Translations under genes and position numbers: made by a program
Shown here: piece after piece, positions 46,027 through 55,576 of the stretch
Position numbering within the stretch: the first letter of the stretch is position 1
Layout of the letters: every line of letters starts with the position of its first letter
Assembly (NCBI RefSeq): GCF_029840635.1
Contig: NZ_JAOCCU010000016.1
Span: 1-64,000 of the forward strand
Length of the DNA: 64,000 nucleotides
DNA from: Mitsuaria sp. GD03876
GTDB taxonomy: Bacteria; Pseudomonadota; Gammaproteobacteria; Burkholderiales; Burkholderiaceae_C
Direction of reading: 5' to 3'
Notes under the pieces: generated by a model
The model's input: the letters and a program-made list of their open reading frames with translations, nothing else
What the model was told of the DNA's origin: nothing
Database searches by the model: none

Positions 46027-47580
46027 TCAGTTCCGGATCAGGTGGTCGAACGCGCTGAGCGCCGCCTTCGCGCCGTCGCCGGCCGCGATGATGATCTGCT
46101 TGAACGGCACCGTCGTCGCGTCCCCCGCGGCGAACACGCCCGGCACCGAGGTCTGGCCGCGGGCGTCGACGATGATCTCGCCGTGCTTGGACAGCTCCAC
46201 CGTGCCGCGCAGCCACTCGGTGTTGGGCACCAGGCCGATCTGCACGAAGCACCCCTCGACCTCGACACGCTTGGCTTCGCCGGTCGCGCGGTCCACGTAG
46301 TTCAGCCCGTCAAGCTTGCCGCCCGTGCCGGTGAACTCGGTCGTCTGCGCCTGCTTCAGGATCACGACGTTGGGCAGGCTCTCGAGCTTCTTCACCAGCA
46401 CCGCGTCGGCGCGCAGCTGGTCGCCGAACTCCAGCAGCGTCACGTGCGCCACGATGCCGGCCAGGTCGATCGCCGCCTCGACGCCGGAGTTGCCACCGCC
46501 GATCACCGCCACGCGCTTGCCCTTGAACAGCGGGCCGTCGCAGTGCGGGCAGTAGGCCACGCCCTTGTTCTTGTATTCCTGCTCGCCCGGCACGTTGACG
46601 TTCCTCCAGCGCGCGCCGGTGGAGATGATCACCGTCTTGCTCTTGAGCGAGCCGCCGTTGGCCAGCTGCAGCTCGACCAGGCCGCCCGGCGTGGCGGCCG
46701 GGACCAGCTTGTCGGCGCGCTGCAGGTTCATGACGTCGACGCCGTAATCCTTGACGTGCGATTCCAGCGCCATCGAGAACTTCGGGCCGTCGGTCGACAG
46801 CACCGAGATGTAGTTCTCGATCGCCAGCGTGTCGTTGACCTGGCCGCCGAAGCGCTCGGCGGCGATGCCGGTGCGGATGCCCTTGCGGGCCGCGTAGACC
46901 GCAGCCGCCGCGCCGGCCGGGCCGCCGCCGACGATCAGTACGTCGTACGGGTCCTTGGCCGACAGCTTGGCCGCGTCCTTGGCCGCCGCGTTGGTGTCCA
47001 GCTTCGCGGCGATCTCCTCGACCGTCATCCGGCCCGAGCCGAATTCCTGGCCGTTCAGGTAGATCGTCGGGACGGCCATGATCTCGCGGGCATTGACCTC
47101 GTCCTGGAACAGCGCGCCGTCCACGACCACCGTCTTGACGCGCGGATTCAGCACCGACATCAGCGACAGCGCCTGCACCACGTCCGGGCAGTTGTGGCAG
47201 GTCAGGGACATGTACACCTCGAAGAGGTAGTCGCCGTCCAGGCCGCGGATCTGGTCGATGGTGGCCTGCTCCACCTTCGGGGGATGGCCGCCGGTCCACA
47301 GCAGCGCCAGCACCAGCGAGGTGAACTCATGGCCCAGCGGGATCGCGGCGAAGCGCAGGCTCTGGTCGGTGCCGGTGCGCTTGAGGCTGAACGACGGCTT
47401 GCGCGCGTCGTTGCCGTCCAGCTTCAGGGTGATCTTGTCGGACATCGCGGCGATGTCGCGCAGGAGCTGCTGGAGCTCCTTGGAGCTCTCGGAGTCGCTC
47501 AGGGAGGCTTCGATTTCGAACGGCAGCGTGACCCGCTCCAGGTAGGCCTTGAGCTGCGCCTTCAGGTTGTCGTCCAACAT
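46027..47580 (-). CDS. ahpF: Alkyl hydroperoxide reductase flavoprotein subunit
   Basis: A 517-aa FAD/NADH disulfide reductase that recharges AhpC. The N-terminal tandem thioredoxin-like domain has CHNCPDVV (about residue 130). [17 protein letters not shown] (about 218) binds [14 protein letters not shown] (about 343) is the redox-active pair, [15 protein letters not shown] binds NAD(P)H, and [11 protein letters not shown] closes the FAD site. It is complete and transcribed after ahpC with a 211-base gap that contains hairpins. Confidence 0.96.
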   Translation of the reverse strand: MLDDNLKAQLKAYLERVTLPFEIEASLSDSESSKELQQLLRDIAAMSDKITLKLDGNDARKPSFSLKRTGTDQSLRFAAIPLGHEFTSLVLALLWTGGHPPKVEQATIDQIRGLDGDYLFEVYMSLTCHNCPDVVQALSLMSVLNPRVKTVVVDGALFQDEVNAREIMAVPTIYLNGQEFGSGRMTVEEIAAKLDTNAAAKDAAKLSAKDPYDVLIVGGGPAGAAAAVYAARKGIRTGIAAERFGGQVNDTLAIENYISVLSTDGPKFSMALESHVKDYGVDVMNLQRADKLVPAATPGGLVELQLANGGSLKSKTVIISTGARWRNVNVPGEQEYKNKGVAYCPHCDGPLFKGKRVAVIGGGNSGVEAAIDLAGIVAHVTLLEFGDQLRADAVLVKKLESLPNVVILKQAQTTEFTGTGGKLDGLNYVDRATGEAKRVEVEGCFVQIGLVPNTEWLRGTVELSKHGEIIVDARGQTSVPGVFAAGDATTVPFKQIIIAAGDGAKAALSAFDHLIRN

Positions 47581-47741
47581 CGTTGCTTCCTTTCAGTTTT
47601 CTTCAAGCGACTTCGAGAACCGGCCTCCCTGTCCAAGTGAAGGGGCGGCCGAGCGCCTGCTCGCGGACCGGCGAGGTCCACGGGCGGCGTCTTTGCAGGG
47701 TGGGGGAGAGGAACGTCCTCATCCGGATCACCGGTCGGGGG

Positions 47742-47784
47742 GAAGGCGGATCCGTTGCGGATCGCCTTCGGCCCCCTTCGGGGC
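47742..47784 (-). terminator. Stem-loops between ahpC and ahpF
   Basis: A strong stem with arms at 47742-47754 and 47758-47769 (one bulged G) and a smaller GCCCC/GGGGC stem at 47771-47784 lie just beyond the ahpC stop. There is no long T tract, so they may act as an mRNA stabiliser or partial terminator that lowers ahpF relative to ahpC. The rest of the 47581-47791 gap shows nothing else clear. Confidence 0.45.
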
Positions 47785-47791
47785 GAGATCC

Positions 47792-48355
47792 TTAGATCTT
47801 GCCGACCAGGTCCAGCGACGGGGCGATGGTCTTGTCGCCTTCGTTCCACTTGGCCGGGCAGACCTGGCCGGGGTTCTTGGCGACGTACTGGGCAGCCTTG
47901 AGCTTGCGCAGAGTTTCCTTGACGTCACGCGCGATGGCGTTGTCGTGCACTTCCAGGGTCTTGATGACGCCTTCCGGGTTGATCACGAAGGTGCCGCGCA
48001 GCGCCAGGCCTTCTTCCGGGATGTGCACGCCGAAGGCGTTGGTCAGCGCGTGGGTCGGGTCGCCGACCAGCGGGAACTTGGCCTTGCCGACGGCCGGCGA
48101 GGTCTCGTGCCACACCTTGTGCGAGAAGTGCGTGTCGGTGGTGACGATGTAGACCTCGGCGCCCAGCTTCTGGAATTCGCCGTAGTTGTCGGCGGCATCC
48201 TCGACTTCGGTCGGGCAGTTGAAGGTGAAGGCGGCCGGCATGAAGATCAGCACGGACCACTTGCCCTTGAGCGACTCTTCGGTGACCTCGATGAACTTGC
48301 CGTTGTGGAAAGCTTGGGCCTTGAAGGGTTGGACTTGGGTGTTGATCAGGGACAT
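47792..48355 (-). CDS. ahpC: Alkyl hydroperoxide reductase peroxiredoxin subunit
   Basis: A 187-aa typical two-Cys peroxiredoxin that reduces peroxides and peroxynitrite. The peroxidatic Cys is in FTFNCPTEVEDAAD (about residue 47) and the resolving Cys in NPGQVCPAKW (about 166). Length is standard. It precedes ahpF on the same strand. The upstream gap (48356-48521) contains several ATAG/CTAT elements of the kind found at peroxide-responsive OxyR sites, though with non-canonical spacing. Confidence 0.96.
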   Translation of the reverse strand: MSLINTQVQPFKAQAFHNGKFIEVTEESLKGKWSVLIFMPAAFTFNCPTEVEDAADNYGEFQKLGAEVYIVTTDTHFSHKVWHETSPAVGKAKFPLVGDPTHALTNAFGVHIPEEGLALRGTFVINPEGVIKTLEVHDNAIARDVKETLRKLKAAQYVAKNPGQVCPAKWNEGDKTIAPSLDLVGKI

Positions 48356-48398
48356 TTGCTTCGTCTCTCGGGGTCAGGGTTGATGGGATGGACGGAAT

Positions 48399-48474
48399 GA
48401 TAGGCGGCGAAGGCTATCGGCGGAGTTGAATTCCCCAATGCGGCCTATTGCCATTTCCTATTGAGCCAAACTAT
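48399..48474 (-). promoter_or_regulatory. ATAG/CTAT element cluster upstream of ahpC
   Basis: GATAG (48399-48403) and CTATC (48414-48418) form an inverted pair with a ten-base spacer. CTAT recurs at 48445, 48458 and 48471 with an exact 13-base period. OxyR sites use ATAG and CTAT elements spaced differently, so this is a candidate LysR-type binding region, not a confirmed OxyR box. Confidence 0.35.
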
Positions 48475-48521
48475 CAAGAAACGATTGTGCGATAGCAAAA
48501 CGTCATATCCCTGTCGCAGGC

Positions 48522-49784
48522 TCAACAGGCTTCCAGTGCCAGCAGTTCCTCGACCGTCTGGCGCCGGCGGATCAGGCGGTCCGAGCCGCCGTCGACGAGC
48601 ACCTCGGCGATCAGCGGCCGGCTGTTGTAGTTGCTGGACATCGACGCGCCGTAGGCCCCGGTGTCGTGGATGACCAGCAGGTCGCCGACCTGGGCTTGCG
48701 GCAATTCGCGCGCCAGCACGACGCCCCCCTCCGCCTGGGTGAAGACATCCCCCGACTCGCACAGCGGGCCCGCCACGACGGTCTCCCTCGTCGGCCGGGA
48801 CTGCCCGTCCGCCGGGATCAGGCTCATCGCGTGGTAGCTGCCGTACATGGCCGGCCGCATCAGCTCGTTGAAACCGGCGTCGACGAGCAGGAAATGCTGT
48901 CGGCCTTGCGCCTTCACCGCCCGCACCTCGGCCAGCAGCACGCCGGATTCGGCGACCAGGTAACGCCCCGGCTCCAGTTCCAGCGCCAGCGGATGCCCGA
49001 CGACGCCTTCCGCCTCCTTGCGGGCGGCATCCCACAGGCTGAAGTAATGCGCGGTGTCGATGTGCTCGCCGCCCTCCTGGTAGGGAATCGACAGCCCCCC
49101 GCCGGCGGAGATCGCCTGCAGGTCCATCCCCCGCGCCCGGACCGTGCGCACCAGCTCGACCATCGCGCCGCTGACGCGCGCGAGGTGGCCGTAGTCGACG
49201 CCCGAGCCGATGTGCATGTGCAGCCCGATCAGCGTCAGGCCTCGGCGGGCGATGACCGCCAGCGCGTCGCCCAGTTGCTCGTGCCAGATGCCGTGCTTGC
49301 TGTGCTCGCCGCCGGTGTTGGTCTTGTTGCTGTGGCCGTGGCCGAAGCCCGGATTCAGGCGCAGCCACACCGGATGGCCGGGCGACGCGTCGCCCAGTTG
49401 CTCGAGCATGTCGATGGAGCCCGCGTTGACCGGCACGCGGTGTTCGACGACCGTCTTGAGCGTCTCCCGGTCCAGCAGGTCGGCGGTGAAGACGATGCCC
49501 GAATGCACCGCGTCCGCGCCGGTGCCGACGGTGTAGCCGGCGGCCAGCGCGCGCAGCACCTCGCCGCGGGAGACGGCGTCGACCTTCACCCCTTGCTCGC
49601 GCATCAGCCGCAGGATGTGGGTGTTCGAGCAGGCCTTCTGCGCGAAGCGGACCGTGTCGAAGCCGCGCAGCGCCGCGATGCGCTCCCGGACGACGGCGGC
49701 GTCATAGACCCACAGCGGGCTGCCGTACCGGGCGGCGAGCGCCTGCAGCTGCTGGGCGCGGACGGGGGTGAGGGCTTGCGGCAT
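48522..49784 (-). CDS. lysA: Diaminopimelate decarboxylase
   Basis: PLP enzyme for the last step of lysine synthesis, meso-diaminopimelate to L-lysine. It is 420 aa, with the PLP-lysine region FAQKACSNTHIL near residue 48, HMHIGSG near 193, the Gly-rich SAGGGLSIPY near 228, the specificity helix ELEPGRYLVAESG near 271, and CESGDVF near 343. A good AAGGA site precedes the ATG. It is divergent from lysR, the arrangement in which LysR activates lysA. Confidence 0.95.
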   Translation of the reverse strand: MPQALTPVRAQQLQALAARYGSPLWVYDAAVVRERIAALRGFDTVRFAQKACSNTHILRLMREQGVKVDAVSRGEVLRALAAGYTVGTGADAVHSGIVFTADLLDRETLKTVVEHRVPVNAGSIDMLEQLGDASPGHPVWLRLNPGFGHGHSNKTNTGGEHSKHGIWHEQLGDALAVIARRGLTLIGLHMHIGSGVDYGHLARVSGAMVELVRTVRARGMDLQAISAGGGLSIPYQEGGEHIDTAHYFSLWDAARKEAEGVVGHPLALELEPGRYLVAESGVLLAEVRAVKAQGRQHFLLVDAGFNELMRPAMYGSYHAMSLIPADGQSRPTRETVVAGPLCESGDVFTQAEGGVVLARELPQAQVGDLLVIHDTGAYGASMSSNYNSRPLIAEVLVDGGSDRLIRRRQTVEELLALEAC

Positions 49785-49881
49785 GTCAGGAATCCTTCAG
49801 GGAGCGTGCTGGAACTTCCCCGAGCATCGCTGGCGGCCGTCATTCAATCAAATGCTTTGTTTTGCCAACCGAATTCATCAT

Positions 49882-49899
49882 TGATATGCCCTGATATGC
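49882..49899. promoter_or_regulatory. Direct repeat in the lysA-lysR divergent promoter
   Basis: TGATATGC occurs at 49882-49889 and again at 49892-49899, ten bases apart (one helical turn), in the AT-rich 122-base region between lysA and lysR and only eight bases before the lysR ATG. It is a plausible LysR contact or autoregulatory site. Confidence 0.45.
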
Positions 49900-49906
49900 T
49901 GAACCG

Positions 49907-50803
49907 ATGCCTTTACCGATCACGCATCGCCACATCGAGGTCTTCCGCGCCGTCATGACCGCCGGCAGCGTCACCGGCGCCGCGCAACTCCTGTTCACCT
50001 CGCAGCCGACGGTGAGCCGCGAGTTGGCGCGCATGGAGACGCTGCTGGGCTACACGCTGTTCGACCGCGCCCCGGGCCGCCTGCGACCGACGGCCCGCGC
50101 GCTGGCGCTGTTCGACGAAGTCCAGCGCGCCTACCAGGGGCTGGACCAGGTGGTCGCCCGCGCGCAGGCGCTGGGCCGGGCCGAGGACGAAGGGCTGCGC
50201 GTGCTGACCTTGCCCGCGCTGGCCCACGCGCTGCTGCCGGCGGCGAGCGCCGATTGGCTCGGCCGGCATCCGCAGGCGCAACTGACGCTCACGCCGCAGG
50301 AATCGCCGCTCCTGGAGGAATGGATGGCGGCGCAGCGTTTCGACCTGGGCTTGAGCGAGGTCAGCGCCACCGTGCCGGGCACTCGCAGCGAGACGCTGGC
50401 CGAGCTCGACGAGGTCTGCGTGCTGCCCGCGGGGCATCGGCTGCTCGACCGCGCGGTGCTCACGCCGGCCGATTTCGAAGGGGAACGCTTCGTGAGCCTG
50501 TCCGCCGAGGACCCCTATCGGCGGCAGTTCGACGCGATCTTCGGCGCCGCCGGCGTCCAGCGGCGGCTGCAGCTGGAGACGCACAGCGCGATCGCCGTCT
50601 GCGCGCTGGTTCAGGAGAACCTGGGGATCGCGCTCGTGAATCCGCTGACCGCGCGCGCCTGCGCGGGTCCCGGATTGCATGTGCGGCCGTTCTCGGTGTC
50701 GGTGCCGTTCCGCATCCAGGCGCTGTGGCCGTCCCATCGGCCCGCGCATGCGCTGAGCCAGGACTTCATCGACGCGGTGAAGCGGGCGATCAGGCGACCT
50801 TGA
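49907..50803 (+). CDS. lysR: LysR-type regulator, probable activator of lysA
   Basis: A 298-aa LysR-family regulator. The N-terminal winged helix ([33 protein letters not shown], split here at AVMTAGS) is followed by an effector-binding domain. Divergent orientation next to lysA, with an AT-rich shared promoter, supports the LysR assignment: in E. coli LysR activates lysA when diaminopimelate is present and lysine low. Its 3' end overlaps the 3' end of dxs by 14 bases in convergent orientation. Confidence 0.88.
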   Translation: MPLPITHRHIEVFRAVMTAGSVTGAAQLLFTSQPTVSRELARMETLLGYTLFDRAPGRLRPTARALALFDEVQRAYQGLDQVVARAQALGRAEDEGLRVLTLPALAHALLPAASADWLGRHPQAQLTLTPQESPLLEEWMAAQRFDLGLSEVSATVPGTRSETLAELDEVCVLPAGHRLLDRAVLTPADFEGERFVSLSAEDPYRRQFDAIFGAAGVQRRLQLETHSAIAVCALVQENLGIALVNPLTARACAGPGLHVRPFSVSVPFRIQALWPSHRPAHALSQDFIDAVKRAIRRP

Positions 50804-52739
50804 TCGCCACCGGCGCGGCCGCCGGCGCGAGGAAGCGCTCGCGGATCGAGCGCTCGATGCCCGCGGCGTCCAGCCCGCACTGGGCCATCAGCTTGCCGGG
50901 TTCGCCGTGCTCGACGTATTCGTCGGGCAGGCCCAGCTGCAGCACCGGCAGCGCCAGGCCGTGGGCCTGCAGTGCTTCCATCACCGCGCTGCCCGCGCCG
51001 CCCATCACGCAACCGTCCTCGACGGTCACCAGCGCGTCGTGCGTGCGGGCCAGTTCCTTCACCAGCTCGACGTCCAGCGGCTTCACGAAGCGCATGTTGG
51101 CGACGCTCGCATCCAACGCCTCGGCCGCCTTCAGCGCCGGATACAGCAGCGTGCCGAAGGCCAACACCGCGATGCGCGGCGCGCCGCGGCCGTTGGCCTG
51201 CGGCAGCGACGAGCTGCGGCGCATCTCGCCCTGGCCCCAGGGCAGCGCGACCATGTCCTTCTGGATCTCCGCGCCGACGCCGGCGCCGCGCGGATAACGG
51301 ACCGTCACCGGGCCGTCGTGCAGGTGACCGGTGTACAGCGCGCGGCGGCACTCGTTCTCGTCCGACGGCGTGATCACGCTCATGTTCGGAATGCAACGGG
51401 TGAACGCGATGTCGTAGTTGCCGGCGTGGGTCGCGCCGTCGGCGCCGACCAGGCCCGCGCGGTCCAGCGCGAACAGCACCGGCAGGTTCTGCAGCGCCAC
51501 GTCGTGGACCAGCTGGTCGTACCCGCGCTGCAGGAAGGTCGAATAGATCGCGACCACCGGCCGCAGGCCCTCGCAGGCGAGGCCGCCGGCGAAGGTCACC
51601 GCGTGCTGCTCGGCGATGCCGACGTCGTAGTAGCGGGTCGGGAAGCGCTTGTGGAACTCGACCATGCCCGAGCCCTCGCGCATCGCCGGCGTGATCGCGA
51701 CCAGCGTCGGATCGGCCTCGGCCATGTCGCACAGCCAGTCGCCGAAGACCTGCGTGAAGGTCTTCTTCGCCGGCGCGGTCGACGGCTTGATGCCTTCGGC
51801 CGGATTGAACGGCGTCGGGCCGTGGTACTTCACCGGGTCGGCCTCGGCCAGCTTGTAGCCCTGGCCCTTGCGGGTGACCAGGTGCAGGAACTGCGGGCCC
51901 TTCTTGTCGCGCAGGTTCTCCAGCGTGGGGATCAGCGCGTCCAGGTCGTGGCCGTCGATCGGGCCGACGTAGTTGAAGCCGAACTCCTCGAAGATCGTCC
52001 CGGGCACGAACATGCCCTTGGTGTGCTCCTCGAAGCGGCGGGCGAACTCGTACAGCGGCGTGTGCTTGAGCACCGACTTCGCGCCTTCGCGCGCGGCGGC
52101 GTAGAACTTGCCGCTCATCAGCCGGGTGAAGTACTTGTTCAGCGCGCCGACCGGCGGGCTGATCGACATGTCGTTGTCGTTGAGGATCACCAGCACGTCG
52201 CCGAGCAGGCCGCCATGCGCGACGCCGGCGTTGTTCAACGCCTCGAAGGCCATGCCGGCGGTCATCGCGCCGTCGCCGATGATCGCGACCACGCGGCGCG
52301 ATTCGCCCTTGAGCTTGGCCGCCATCGCCATGCCGTGCGCGGCGGAGATGGAGGTGCTCGAGTGGGCGGTGCCGAAGGTGTCGTACTCGCTCTCGTCGCG
52401 GCGCGGGAAGCCCGAGATGCCGCCCTGCTGGCGCAGCGTGGCCATCGCGTCGCGGCGGCCGGTGAGGATCTTGTGCGGATAGGTCTGGTGGCCGACGTCC
52501 CACACCAGGCGGTCGCGCGGCGTGTCGTAGACGTAATGCAGCGCGACCGTCATCTCCACCGTGCCGAGGTTGGACGACAGGTGGCCGCCGGTCTTGGACA
52601 CGCTGTTGAGGATGTGCGCGCGGAGCTCGTCGGCCAGCTGCGGCAGCTGGCCGCGCGACAGGCGGCGCAGGTCCGAGGGGCTCTCGATCGCGCCGAGCAG
52701 CGTCTGCGTCGCCGTCGGGTTCGTGGTGTTCTCGCTCAT
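50790..52739 (-). CDS. dxs: 1-deoxy-D-xylulose-5-phosphate synthase
   Basis: A 649-aa thiamine-diphosphate enzyme that joins pyruvate and glyceraldehyde-3-phosphate in the first step of the non-mevalonate isoprenoid pathway. [12 protein letters not shown] is near residue 50, the TPP motif [22 protein letters not shown] near 153, [15 protein letters not shown] (catalytic Glu) near 370, and [16 protein letters not shown] near 398. It lies after ispA on the same strand with a 30-base gap, placing precursor supply and chain elongation together. Confidence 0.97.
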   Translation of the reverse strand: MSENTTNPTATQTLLGAIESPSDLRRLSRGQLPQLADELRAHILNSVSKTGGHLSSNLGTVEMTVALHYVYDTPRDRLVWDVGHQTYPHKILTGRRDAMATLRQQGGISGFPRRDESEYDTFGTAHSSTSISAAHGMAMAAKLKGESRRVVAIIGDGAMTAGMAFEALNNAGVAHGGLLGDVLVILNDNDMSISPPVGALNKYFTRLMSGKFYAAAREGAKSVLKHTPLYEFARRFEEHTKGMFVPGTIFEEFGFNYVGPIDGHDLDALIPTLENLRDKKGPQFLHLVTRKGQGYKLAEADPVKYHGPTPFNPAEGIKPSTAPAKKTFTQVFGDWLCDMAEADPTLVAITPAMREGSGMVEFHKRFPTRYYDVGIAEQHAVTFAGGLACEGLRPVVAIYSTFLQRGYDQLVHDVALQNLPVLFALDRAGLVGADGATHAGNYDIAFTRCIPNMSVITPSDENECRRALYTGHLHDGPVTVRYPRGAGVGAEIQKDMVALPWGQGEMRRSSSLPQANGRGAPRIAVLAFGTLLYPALKAAEALDASVANMRFVKPLDVELVKELARTHDALVTVEDGCVMGGAGSAVMEALQAHGLALPVLQLGLPDEYVEHGEPGKLMAQCGLDAAGIERSIRERFLAPAAAPVAIKVA

Positions 52740-52769
52740 GCCGGGCCTCTTTCTCGCCGGTTCAGCCGG

Positions 52770-53657
52770 TCAGTTGTCGCGCTCGACGACCTTGTCAGCC
52801 AGCAGGCTGAGCCAGGCGGTGTCGGCCAGGCCGCTGGCGGCCAGAGCCTGGTGCGCCTCGTCGCGCAACCGGAGCGCGTACGCGCGGGCGGGCTCCAGGC
52901 CCAGCACGCTGACGTAGGTCGGCTTGTTGTTGTCCTGGTCCTTGCCGGCGGTCTTGCCGAGCACGTCGCTGTCCTGGGTGACATCCAGGATGTCGTCGAC
53001 GACCTGGAAGGCCAGGCCGATCGCCGCGCCATAGCGGCTCAGCGAGTCCCAGGCCGCGGCCGGCAGATCGCCGCTGGCCGCGCCCATCAGCACGCTGGCC
53101 TGCAGCAGCACGCCGGTCTTGCGGCGGTGCATGTCGCGCAGCGCCTCCTCGTGCAGCGGCTTGCCGATGCTGGCCAGGTCGATCGCCTGGCCGCCGGCCA
53201 TGCCGTCGTAGCCGCTGGCGCGCGCCAGCAGCCGGCACAGCCGCGCCTGCAGCGCCGGGGGCACGCCCTCGTCGGGCGTCAGCACGTCGAACGCGAGCGC
53301 CTGCATCGCGTCGCCGGCCAGCATCGCCTGCGCCTCGCCGTACTGCACGTGCAGCGTCGGCTTGCCGCGGCGCAGCACGTCGTTGTCCATGCAGGGCATG
53401 TCGTCATGCGCCAGCGAATAGGCATGGATCAGCTCCACCGCGCAGGCCGCGCGCAGCGCCGCCTCGCGCTGCCCGCCGACGGCTTCCGCCGCCGCCAGCA
53501 CCAGCAGCGGCCGCAGCCGCTTGCCGGCGCCCAGCACCGCGTAACGCATCGCCTCGCCGAGACCGGCCGGCGCGTCTTCGGGCACCCAGGCTTCCAGCGC
53601 CAGCTCGACATCCTCGAGCGACTGCTTCACCCAACGTTCGAACACACCCGCATCCAC
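52770..53657 (-). CDS. ispA: Farnesyl diphosphate synthase (short-chain polyprenyl synthetase)
   Basis: A 295-aa trans-prenyltransferase making farnesyl diphosphate from DMAPP and IPP. The first Asp-rich motif DDMPCMDND is near residue 86 and the second DDILDVTQD near 223; GKRLRPLLVLAA is the N-terminal IPP site. The start is GTG at 53657, directly after the xseB TAA stop, so translation is coupled. Middle gene of xseB-ispA-dxs. Confidence 0.94.
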   Translation of the reverse strand: MDAGVFERWVKQSLEDVELALEAWVPEDAPAGLGEAMRYAVLGAGKRLRPLLVLAAAEAVGGQREAALRAACAVELIHAYSLAHDDMPCMDNDVLRRGKPTLHVQYGEAQAMLAGDAMQALAFDVLTPDEGVPPALQARLCRLLARASGYDGMAGGQAIDLASIGKPLHEEALRDMHRRKTGVLLQASVLMGAASGDLPAAAWDSLSRYGAAIGLAFQVVDDILDVTQDSDVLGKTAGKDQDNNKPTYVSVLGLEPARAYALRLRDEAHQALAASGLADTAWLSLLADKVVERDN

Positions 53658-53918
53658 TTACTCTTCTCCCCAAGCCTGCGCGCTGCCACCTTCGATGACC
53701 TGTACTTGTTGTTCGACGGCCTGGAGCCGCGCGCGGCAGTATTTGAGCAACGACGCCCCCCGCTGGTAACTGGCCAGTAACTGGTCCAGCGGCAGTTGTC
53801 CGGCCTCCATGGCCTGCACCAGACGCTCCAACTCCTCGACCGCCAGTTCATAACTGGCGGGCTCCTGCTCCTGGATCGCGGGCTGCGCCGTCTTGGCGCT
53901 GGCGGAAGGCTTGCTCAT
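53658..53918 (-). CDS. xseB: Exodeoxyribonuclease VII small subunit
   Basis: An 86-aa helical small subunit of ExoVII, which degrades single-stranded DNA together with Xse[20 protein letters not shown] and [20 protein letters not shown] are family signatures. The ATG at 53918 was chosen over an upstream in-frame start because the family begins here. xseA is not in the window. First gene of xseB-ispA-dxs. Confidence 0.92.
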   Translation of the reverse strand: MSKPSASAKTAQPAIQEQEPASYELAVEELERLVQAMEAGQLPLDQLLASYQRGASLLKYCRARLQAVEQQVQVIEGGSAQAWGEE

Positions 53919-54314
53919 TTCAAAACGCGAAAAGGCTGATTGTAAGCACCGGCACTCGCCCGTCCCCGGTCCGACCGTCGGGGGATGTGAACCGAGCGCC
54001 ACAGGCGTCAGCGGGTGTATCCATGCCAAACGACAGCGGGGTTGACAGCCGTCCCCAACCCGGAGAAGGCCGCCCGGGTACAATCACCGGTTCCCCTGCC
54101 CGTTCCGATGCCCTAAAAGGGCCCGGCGGTCACCGGGGCATCCCCCCCGGCCCGGCCTGCCGTACCTCGTACGGGCGACCGGCCGCGCGGTGGAGGCCCC
54201 TCGAGGCTCCGGCTTCGTCCGGCGTTGTTTCACTCAGTCCAACATGCCGGTCCGTCCAATCTGGGGGGCGGCCGGCGACGGTTGACATTGGTTTCTTGGA
54301 GACCCTCTTGGATC
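53919..54314 (+). promoter_or_regulatory. Divergent region with structured leader of the Rieske gene
   Basis: This 396-base gap separates xseB and the Rieske gene. TACAAT at 54079-54084 is a good -10-like element. If used, it would give a leader of over 200 bases containing two stem-loops. Stem 1 pairs GATGCCC (54107-54113) with GGGCATC (54136-54142). Stem 2 pairs CCGTAC (54160-54165) with GTACGG (54169-54174), flanked by CGGCC (54153) and GGCCG (54181). No known riboswitch class was recognised. No coding frame here is convincing. Confidence 0.4.
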
Positions 54315-55433
54315 ATGTCCGACCTGAGCATCCCCCTCAGTCCGCTTGAACGCAGCACGGCCCCCAGCCACCTCCAGCTGCCAGTCACCTCCTACTTCGA
54401 CGAGGACCTGTTCCGCCGCGAACAGGAACTGATCTTCCAGCACGGTCCCCGCTACCTCGGCCACGCGCTGGCCGTGCCCGAGGTCGGCGACTACTACGCC
54501 CTGCCCCAGGAGGGCGAAGGCCGCGCGGTCGTGCGCGGCCCGCAAGGCCTGGAACTGATCTCCAACGTCTGCCGCCACCGCCAGGCCGTGATGCTGCGCG
54601 GGCGCGGCAACACGCGCAGCAACATCGTCTGCCCGCTGCACCGCTGGACCTACGACCTGAAGGGCGAGCTCGTCGGCGCGCCGCACTTCAAGCAGGACCC
54701 CTGCCTGCACCTGAACCGCTACAAGATCCGCGAGTGGAACGGCCTGCTGTTCGAGGACAACGGCCGCGACATCGCCGCCGACCTGGCGGGTCTGGGCCCG
54801 CGCGGCGCGCTGGACTTCAGCGGCTACCAGCTCGACAAGGTCCATGTCCACGAGTGCGACTACAACTGGAAGACCTTCATCGAGGTCTACCTCGAGGACT
54901 ACCACGTCGGCCCGTTCCACCCGGGCCTGGGCCAGTTCGTCACCTGCGACGACCTGGCCTGGGAGTTCGGCCGCGACTACTCGGTGCAGACGGTCGGCGT
55001 GAACAAGGACCTGGCCAAGCCGGGCTCCGACGTCTACCGCAAGTGGCACGACCAGGTGCTGGGCTTCTCCGGCGGCGAGGCCCCGGCGCAGGGCGCGATC
55101 TGGCTGACCTACTACCCCAACATCATGGTGGAGTGGTACCCCAACGTGCTGGTCGTCTCGACGCTGTTCCCCAAGGGCCCGCAGAAGACGACCAACATCG
55201 TCGAGTTCTACTACCCGGAAGAGATCGTCGCCTTCGAGCGCGACTTCGTCGACGCCCAGCAGGCCGCCTACATGGAGACCTGCGTCGAGGACGACGAGAT
55301 CGCGCTGCGCATGGACGCCGGCCGCAAGGCGCTGATGGAGCGCGGCGACAACGAGGTCGGTCCGTACCAGAGCCCGATGGAGGACGGCATGAAGCACTTC
55401 CACGAGTGGTACCGGGGCCTGATGAAGCGCTGA
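54315..55433 (+). CDS. Rieske non-heme iron oxygenase, alpha-type subunit
   Basis: A 372-aa aromatic-ring-hydroxylating-type oxygenase. The Rieske [2Fe-2S] ligands are C86-R-H88 and C106-PL-H109, with the normal 17-residue spacing. The mononuclear iron site is in YLEDYHVGPFHPG (about 194-206), supplying two His and a bridging Asp. No beta subunit, reductase or ferredoxin gene is adjacent, so partners must be shared. The start at 54315 (MSDLSIPL) fits the family; the frame is open 90 bases upstream. Substrate unknown: its position next to isoprenoid genes is a recurrent arrangement in Burkholderiales, but does not prove an isoprenoid substrate. Confidence 0.88.
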   Translation: MSDLSIPLSPLERSTAPSHLQLPVTSYFDEDLFRREQELIFQHGPRYLGHALAVPEVGDYYALPQEGEGRAVVRGPQGLELISNVCRHRQAVMLRGRGNTRSNIVCPLHRWTYDLKGELVGAPHFKQDPCLHLNRYKIREWNGLLFEDNGRDIAADLAGLGPRGALDFSGYQLDKVHVHECDYNWKTFIEVYLEDYHVGPFHPGLGQFVTCDDLAWEFGRDYSVQTVGVNKDLAKPGSDVYRKWHDQVLGFSGGEAPAQGAIWLTYYPNIMVEWYPNVLVVSTLFPKGPQKTTNIVEFYYPEEIVAFERDFVDAQQAAYMETCVEDDEIALRMDAGRKALMERGDNEVGPYQSPMEDGMKHFHEWYRGLMKR

Positions 55434-55495
55434 GCGCCCGCGCGCCGACGCGGCGCTGACACCCGCCCCACCGGGCCGTGACACCCGGTGCGCAC

Positions 55496-55526
55496 AACGC
55501 CCCGCTCTCGCGGGGCGTTCGTTTTT
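55496..55526 (+). terminator. Rho-independent terminator of the Rieske gene
   Basis: Arms AACGCCCCGC (55496-55505) and GCGGGGCGTT (55510-55519) with a TCTC loop are followed by a five-T run at 55522-55526. Confidence 0.9.
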
Positions 55527-55576
55527 GCGGATCCCCACAACGGGCGTGGCGACCCTCCGGCGCGAGAATCCGCGCC

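Noticed and set aside
48399-48474. Canonical OxyR box upstream of ahpC
   Set aside because: ATAG and CTAT elements are present but the 10- and 13-base spacings do not fit the 7-base spacers of the OxyR consensus.
54042-54084. TTGACA and TACAAT as one sigma-70 promoter
   Set aside because: The gap between the two hexamers is about 31 bases, far from 17.
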